From Thermoleophilia bacterium (GTDB taxonomy: Bacteria; Actinomycetota; Thermoleophilia; Gaiellales; Gaiellaceae), in contig JACVRM010000087.1 of the NCBI GenBank assembly GCA_014534415.1, positions 1 through 8,617 of the forward strand: a stretch of DNA of 8,617 bases, in the 5' to 3' direction. The notes below the pieces were generated by a model. That model was not told where the DNA came from. It worked only from the letters and a program-made list of their open reading frames with translations, and made no database searches. Position numbers and translations under genes: made by a program. The first letter of the stretch is position 1, and each line of letters starts with the position of its first letter. Positions 6,259 to 8,617 of this stretch are shown one piece after another.

Positions 6259-7263
6259 TTGAAGACACGTTTCATCGCCGTCGTCGCCGCCTTCGCCGCT
6301 GTGGGGCTTGCGGCCTTCGCGGCGGTCGCGGGCGCCGGCAAGGCCCAGGAAGGGCCGCCGTCGAAGCTGACGATCGCGTACCAGCCCGGTCTCGGCTACG
6401 CGCCGCTGATCCTGATGAAAGAGATGCGCGTCATCGAGAAGAAGTACCCCGGCACGCAGGTCGAGTGGAAGGTGCTGGCCTCGGGGACGCCGATCACGCA
6501 GGGCGTGATCACCGGCGACCTCCAGATCGGAGCGGTCGGCACGGGCCCGATGCTGGTCGGCTGGGCTCGCGGCGTCAACTGGAAGATCATCGCGCCGCTC
6601 AACCTCGGAGATCTCTGGCTGATGGCCAAGGACCCGAACATCCGCACGATCGCCGATCTACGCGGGAAGCGAATCGCAACGCCCACCAACACGTCGATTC
6701 AGGCGGTGATGCTCCGCAAGATGGCGCAGGTAAAACTCGGGGACGCGCGGGCGCTCGATTCGGGTCTGGTGGCGCTCGACCACCCCGACGGAATGCAGGC
6801 GCTCCTGACCGGCCAGATCGACGCACACTTCACGTCGCCGCCCTTCCAGTTCCAGGAGAAGGTCCGCGGTGCGCACGTCGTGGGCAGGTCGTACAGCTAC
6901 TTCGGCGCGCACACCTTCCTCGTCACCGTCATGCAGGACAAGTTCTACGACGAGCACACCGACTTCGCGAAGTTCTTCTACAGGCAGATCGTGGCGATGC
7001 AGGCGCTGATCAAGAAAAACCCGGCAAGGGTCTCGAGGATGTTGTCCGCGGACGCCGGTGGCGCGCCGACGTGGCGCCAGTTCAAGCAGTGGCTGGCCGC
7101 GAAGACGCCGGGCTCGAAGAGCCGCGCGTTGACGTGGACGACACGGCCGCTCGGGCTGATGCGGACGGCGAGCTTCATGAACAAGACGGGGCAGCTCTCG
7201 AAGATGCCGGGCAACTGGAAGGAGCTCGTCTTCCCGCCCGTCTACGCGACGAAGGGCAGCTAA
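6259..7263 (+). CDS. ABC transporter substrate-binding protein (NMT1/SsuA-like)
   Basis: Exported solute receptor of 334 residues that would deliver its ligand to the permease. A classical signal peptide (KTR, then an Ala/Val/Phe-rich core; cleavage probably near GKA|Q, 29/30) has no cysteine lipobox, so the mature protein is not obviously lipid-anchored. The mature part begins LTIAYQPGLGYAPLILMKE (37-55), the first strand and helix of the NMT1/SsuA fold. GDLQIGAVGTGP (86-97) and ADLRGKRIATPTNTS (132-146) are the usual ligand-loop and hinge motifs. The TTG start has an excellent AAAAGGAGG ribosome binding site 4 bases before it. It is the last gene of the operon, closed by the hairpin at 7277-7300. 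Sulfonates, nitrate, thiamine precursors and aromatic acids are all used by relatives, and nothing here decides between them. Confidence 0.92.
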   Translation: MKTRFIAVVAAFAAVGLAAFAAVAGAGKAQEGPPSKLTIAYQPGLGYAPLILMKEMRVIEKKYPGTQVEWKVLASGTPITQGVITGDLQIGAVGTGPMLVGWARGVNWKIIAPLNLGDLWLMAKDPNIRTIADLRGKRIATPTNTSIQAVMLRKMAQVKLGDARALDSGLVALDHPDGMQALLTGQIDAHFTSPPFQFQEKVRGAHVVGRSYSYFGAHTFLVTVMQDKFYDEHTDFAKFFYRQIVAMQALIKKNPARVSRMLSADAGGAPTWRQFKQWLAAKTPGSKSRALTWTTRPLGLMRTASFMNKTGQLSKMPGNWKELVFPPVYATKGS

Positions 7264-7276
7264 GAAGAAGCCGTTT

Positions 7277-7300
7277 GGGGGCCGCCGCCGGGCGGCCCCC
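7277..7300 (+). terminator. Hairpin terminator after the importer operon
   Basis: GGGGGCCGCC (7277-7286) and GGCGGCCCCC (7291-7300) form a perfect 10-bp stem with a GCCG loop, 13 bases after the binding-protein stop. No T-run follows, which is common for terminators in GC-rich actinobacteria. Confidence 0.7.
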
Positions 7301-7423
7301 GATCAGCGGCGTGGCTCCCGGCATCCGGATGGACGGCGTCGCCGACTTGCGTCTGCGCTGACGCCGTTCAACACTTCGATCGTTGGCAACCGTCCGTCGA
7401 CGGTTGCGTCCGGAGGAAATCCG
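7301..7423. other. Intergenic region with two inverted repeats
   Basis: Gap between the importer terminator and the surface-protein locus. It holds an 8-bp inverted repeat, ACGGCGTC (7333-7340) and GACGCCGT (7360-7367), and a tighter hairpin at 7386-7407. No confident promoter was found; TTGCGT (7347-7352) has no acceptable -10 partner. GGAGG at 7412-7416 belongs to the candidate leader ORF. Confidence 0.4.
7386..7407 (+). repeat. Hairpin/palindrome just upstream of a ribosome binding site
   Basis: GCAACCGTC (7386-7394) and GACGGTTGC (7399-7407) pair perfectly over 9 bp around a CGTC loop. The centre also contains the 10-bp palindrome CCGTCGACGG. It ends 4 bases before the GGAGG at 7412, so it could be an operator, an mRNA stabiliser or a translation-control hairpin. 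Confidence 0.5.
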
Positions 7424-7513
7424 TTGCGGCCACGACTCTCGCTCGACCCTGGATCGGACCGACGCGCCGCGCGTCTCTTTACCGACGTCGCGCGTCGCCG
7501 GTGCCGAGCGTGA
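7424..7513 (+). CDS. Possible 29-residue leader peptide
   Basis: Short ORF starting at TTG 7424 with GGAGG (7412-7416) 7 bases upstream, the best ribosome binding site in this locus. It encodes 29 residues rich in Arg (MRPRLSLDPG to RRCRA), with no recognisable family. Its TGA stop (7511-7513) overlaps the GTG at 7510 of the surface-protein gene in GTGA, the usual arrangement for translational coupling, and that gene has no ribosome binding site of its own. The peptide is therefore more likely a translated leader than a functional protein. It could also be a chance ORF in a GC-rich sequence. Confidence 0.4.
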   Translation: MRPRLSLDPGSDRRAARLFTDVARRRCRA

Positions 7514-8427
7514 CTGACCGTCGTGTGCGCCGGTCGACGGGCGTCTTCCTCGCCGCGGTCGTCGCGACCGCAGGGCTGGGGGGCTCGCTCGCAGCGCCCT
7601 CTGACCCGCCGCGCATCTCGATCGACCGCATCAAGACGCGAGCGAGCTCGCTGACCGTCGTCTGGCGCGCTCGCGCATCGGGCCGGTACACCGTCTGGCT
7701 CGGAGGAACGTACTGCGGCGGCGGGGCGAAGGCGGCCGCGGGCCGGTACACCGCGCCCGTGCGCCGGACCGTCACGTTCGCGCTGCCGGCATCGCTGATG
7801 CCCGGTGCCTGGATCCGGGTCTGCCTGCGAGCTCGCTCCGACCTCTTGTCGGACGCCGCCCGCGCGCCGCTGACAAGACGCTCGGCGATGCGCATCTCGC
7901 TCGACGACGTCGCGTGGCGAAGCGGCCGCCTGGCCGTGACCTGGTGGGCAGCCGCGAGCGGCCGGTACACCGTTTGGCTCGGCGGCACGTACTGCGGCGG
8001 CGGCACCAGGCTCGCCGAGGGACACTACGCCGCCCGTGCGCCGATCACCGTCAAGAGCACGGTGCTCGAGGTGCCGGGGCCCGGCGCGTGGATCCGCGTT
8101 TGTCTGCGCGCTGGATCGGCCACGCTGTCCGACGCGGTCCGCGTGAGCGCGTCCGCGCTCGAGGAGCCGCTCGCCACACCGGGGGCCCGAGACCGCGTGG
8201 CGCTGATCACCGTAACGGCGTTGGGGGTCGCCGCGGCGCTGTTCGGAGGAGTGCTACCGATCGTCGCGAGCAGGCGTCGCCGTTCCACCCGCGGAGGGAC
8301 GGCGACGACGTCGGGGCGGTCTCGTGCCGACCATGTGGCCGAGGCACGCGGATCGGACGAGCGGCGCCGTACAGAGGGCGACTCAGGCAACGAGGAGTCC
8401 CGCTACACACCGCGACGCCAACGCTAG
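7501..8427 (+). CDS. Membrane-anchored protein with two 93-residue Cys-paired repeats
   Basis: Unrecognised protein of about 308 residues with a clear architecture. An Arg-rich N-terminus and hydrophobic core (about 14-31) look like a signal peptide. Two tandem repeats follow, starting ISIDRI (residue 39) and ISLDDV (132), in exact 93-residue register. Both contain GRYTVWLGGTYCGGG and GAWIRVCLRA..S..LSDA, giving cysteines at 72/108 and 165/201 and suggesting one disulfide per repeat. Alternating hydrophobic residues suggest beta-sandwich domains. A second hydrophobic segment (about 233-253) is followed by RRRR and a polar 50-residue tail, so the repeats should face outside with the tail in the cytoplasm. 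GTG 7501 gives the longest product; GTG 7510 overlaps the leader stop and is equally likely. Neither has its own ribosome binding site. A receptor or cell-envelope role is a guess from topology. Confidence 0.8.
   Translation: MPSVTDRRVRRSTGVFLAAVVATAGLGGSLAAPSDPPRISIDRIKTRASSLTVVWRARASGRYTVWLGGTYCGGGAKAAAGRYTAPVRRTVTFALPASLMPGAWIRVCLRARSDLLSDAARAPLTRRSAMRISLDDVAWRSGRLAVTWWAAASGRYTVWLGGTYCGGGTRLAEGHYAARAPITVKSTVLEVPGPGAWIRVCLRAGSATLSDAVRVSASALEEPLATPGARDRVALITVTALGVAAALFGGVLPIVASRRRRSTRGGTATTSGRSRADHVAEARGSDERRRTEGDSGNEESRYTPRRQR
7615..8155 (+). repeat. Tandem 279-bp coding repeat (two units)
   Basis: Unit 1 begins at 7615 and unit 2 at 7894, offset exactly 279 bp (93 codons) without indels. 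The best conserved DNA is the 13-mer GGCCGGTACACCG at 7681 and 7960. A third copy at 7741 sits inside unit 1 in the same reading frame (GRYTAP). Elsewhere the units have diverged at the DNA level, indicating an old intragenic duplication. Confidence 0.8.
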
Positions 8428-8554
8428 AGCCGGGCGCCGGATCCGCGCCCTCGCAGACCGGTGGTCCTCACTCCCACCGCGCGACCGCCGAGGCGCTTCA
8501 CACCACGCTCTGTGGTGTAGTATCCGGCGACCCGCGTCTAGAGGGAGGTCACGA
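8428..8554 (+). promoter_or_regulatory. Promoter region with operator-like inverted repeat
   Basis: 127-bp gap upstream of the last gene. A TTCACA (8497-8502) and TAGTAT (8518-8523) pair, 15 bases apart, resembles a housekeeping promoter with a short spacer. Between and overlapping them lies an inverted repeat, ACACCAC (8500-8506), 5 bases, GTGGTGT (8512-8518), placed where a repressor or a spacer-remodelling activator would bind. GGGAGG (8543-8548) is the ribosome binding site of the next gene. About 32 bases separate the -10 from the start codon. No terminator was found for the preceding gene. Confidence 0.5.
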
Positions 8555-8617
8555 ATGAAGCGCCGTTCGCTGTTACTCGCGCCGCTCGCGGCGCTCGTGC
8601 TCGCCGCGCCGGCCGCG
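8555..8617 (+). CDS. Exported protein, N-terminal signal peptide only (partial)
   Basis: ATG 8555 lies 6 bases after a good GGGAGG ribosome binding site, and the frame is open to the window edge (21 residues). The visible part is MKRRS followed by a Leu/Ala-rich hydrophobic core ending APAA, a typical signal peptide start. The mature protein is outside the window, so the function cannot be stated. The strong ribosome binding site and the promoter-like sequence upstream support a real gene with its own promoter. Confidence 0.75.
   Translation, partial: MKRRSLLLAPLAALVLAAPAA

Noticed and set aside
7303..8025. Minus-strand frames opposite the repeat protein
   Set aside because: They reflect the antisense of the duplicated coding repeat, show no family motif and lack a convincing start signal.
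8173..8260. LPXTG/LAXTG-like sortase signal (PLATPG) before the C-terminal membrane helix
   Set aside because: The order LATPG does not match LPXTG or LAXTG, and about 50 residues follow the helix instead of the few basic residues that end a sorting signal.

Overview
This is a GC-rich window with C/G-dominated third positions, frequent GTG/TTG starts and few AT-rich promoters. It most resembles an actinobacterium. The multi-GAF cyclic-di-GMP protein, the LigD-type polymerase and the DUF1385 protein would suit the Thermoleophilia (Gaiellales/Solirubrobacterales), but that placement is inference from style, not from a marker gene.

Layout, left to right. (1) 1-642, minus: N-terminal part of a LigD-family primase/polymerase used in non-homologous end joining, cut by the window edge. 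(2) 707-3382, plus, divergent from it: a large soluble GAF-GGDEF-GAF-GAF-HD-GYP protein carrying both cyclic-di-GMP synthase and phosphodiesterase modules. (3) 3379-4167, minus: a DUF1385 (YqhQ-like) membrane protein whose stop codon shares a CTAG with the stop of the previous gene. (4) 4244-4321, minus: a 25-residue hydrophobic peptide gene with a near-perfect ribosome binding site, a strong hairpin downstream and a possible stress-sigma promoter upstream. (5) 4586-7263, plus: a compact ABC importer operon of the nitrate/taurine/sulfonate class (ATPase, permease, periplasmic-type binding protein), closed by a 10-bp GC hairpin. (6) 7424-8427, plus: a possible short leader ORF overlapping a predicted membrane-anchored surface protein built of two 93-residue repeats, each with two cysteines. 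(7) 8555-8617, plus: the signal peptide of another exported protein, preceded by a promoter-like sequence with an inverted repeat between its -35 and -10 elements.

The genes do not form one pathway. The only clear functional unit is the three-gene importer, whose substrate cannot be read from the window because no catabolic gene accompanies it. The least described elements are the 25-aa membrane peptide, the duplicated Cys-paired surface protein with its candidate leader ORF, and the HD-GYP domain with two changed signature residues. No rRNA, tRNA, CRISPR array, insertion sequence or riboswitch was recognised.
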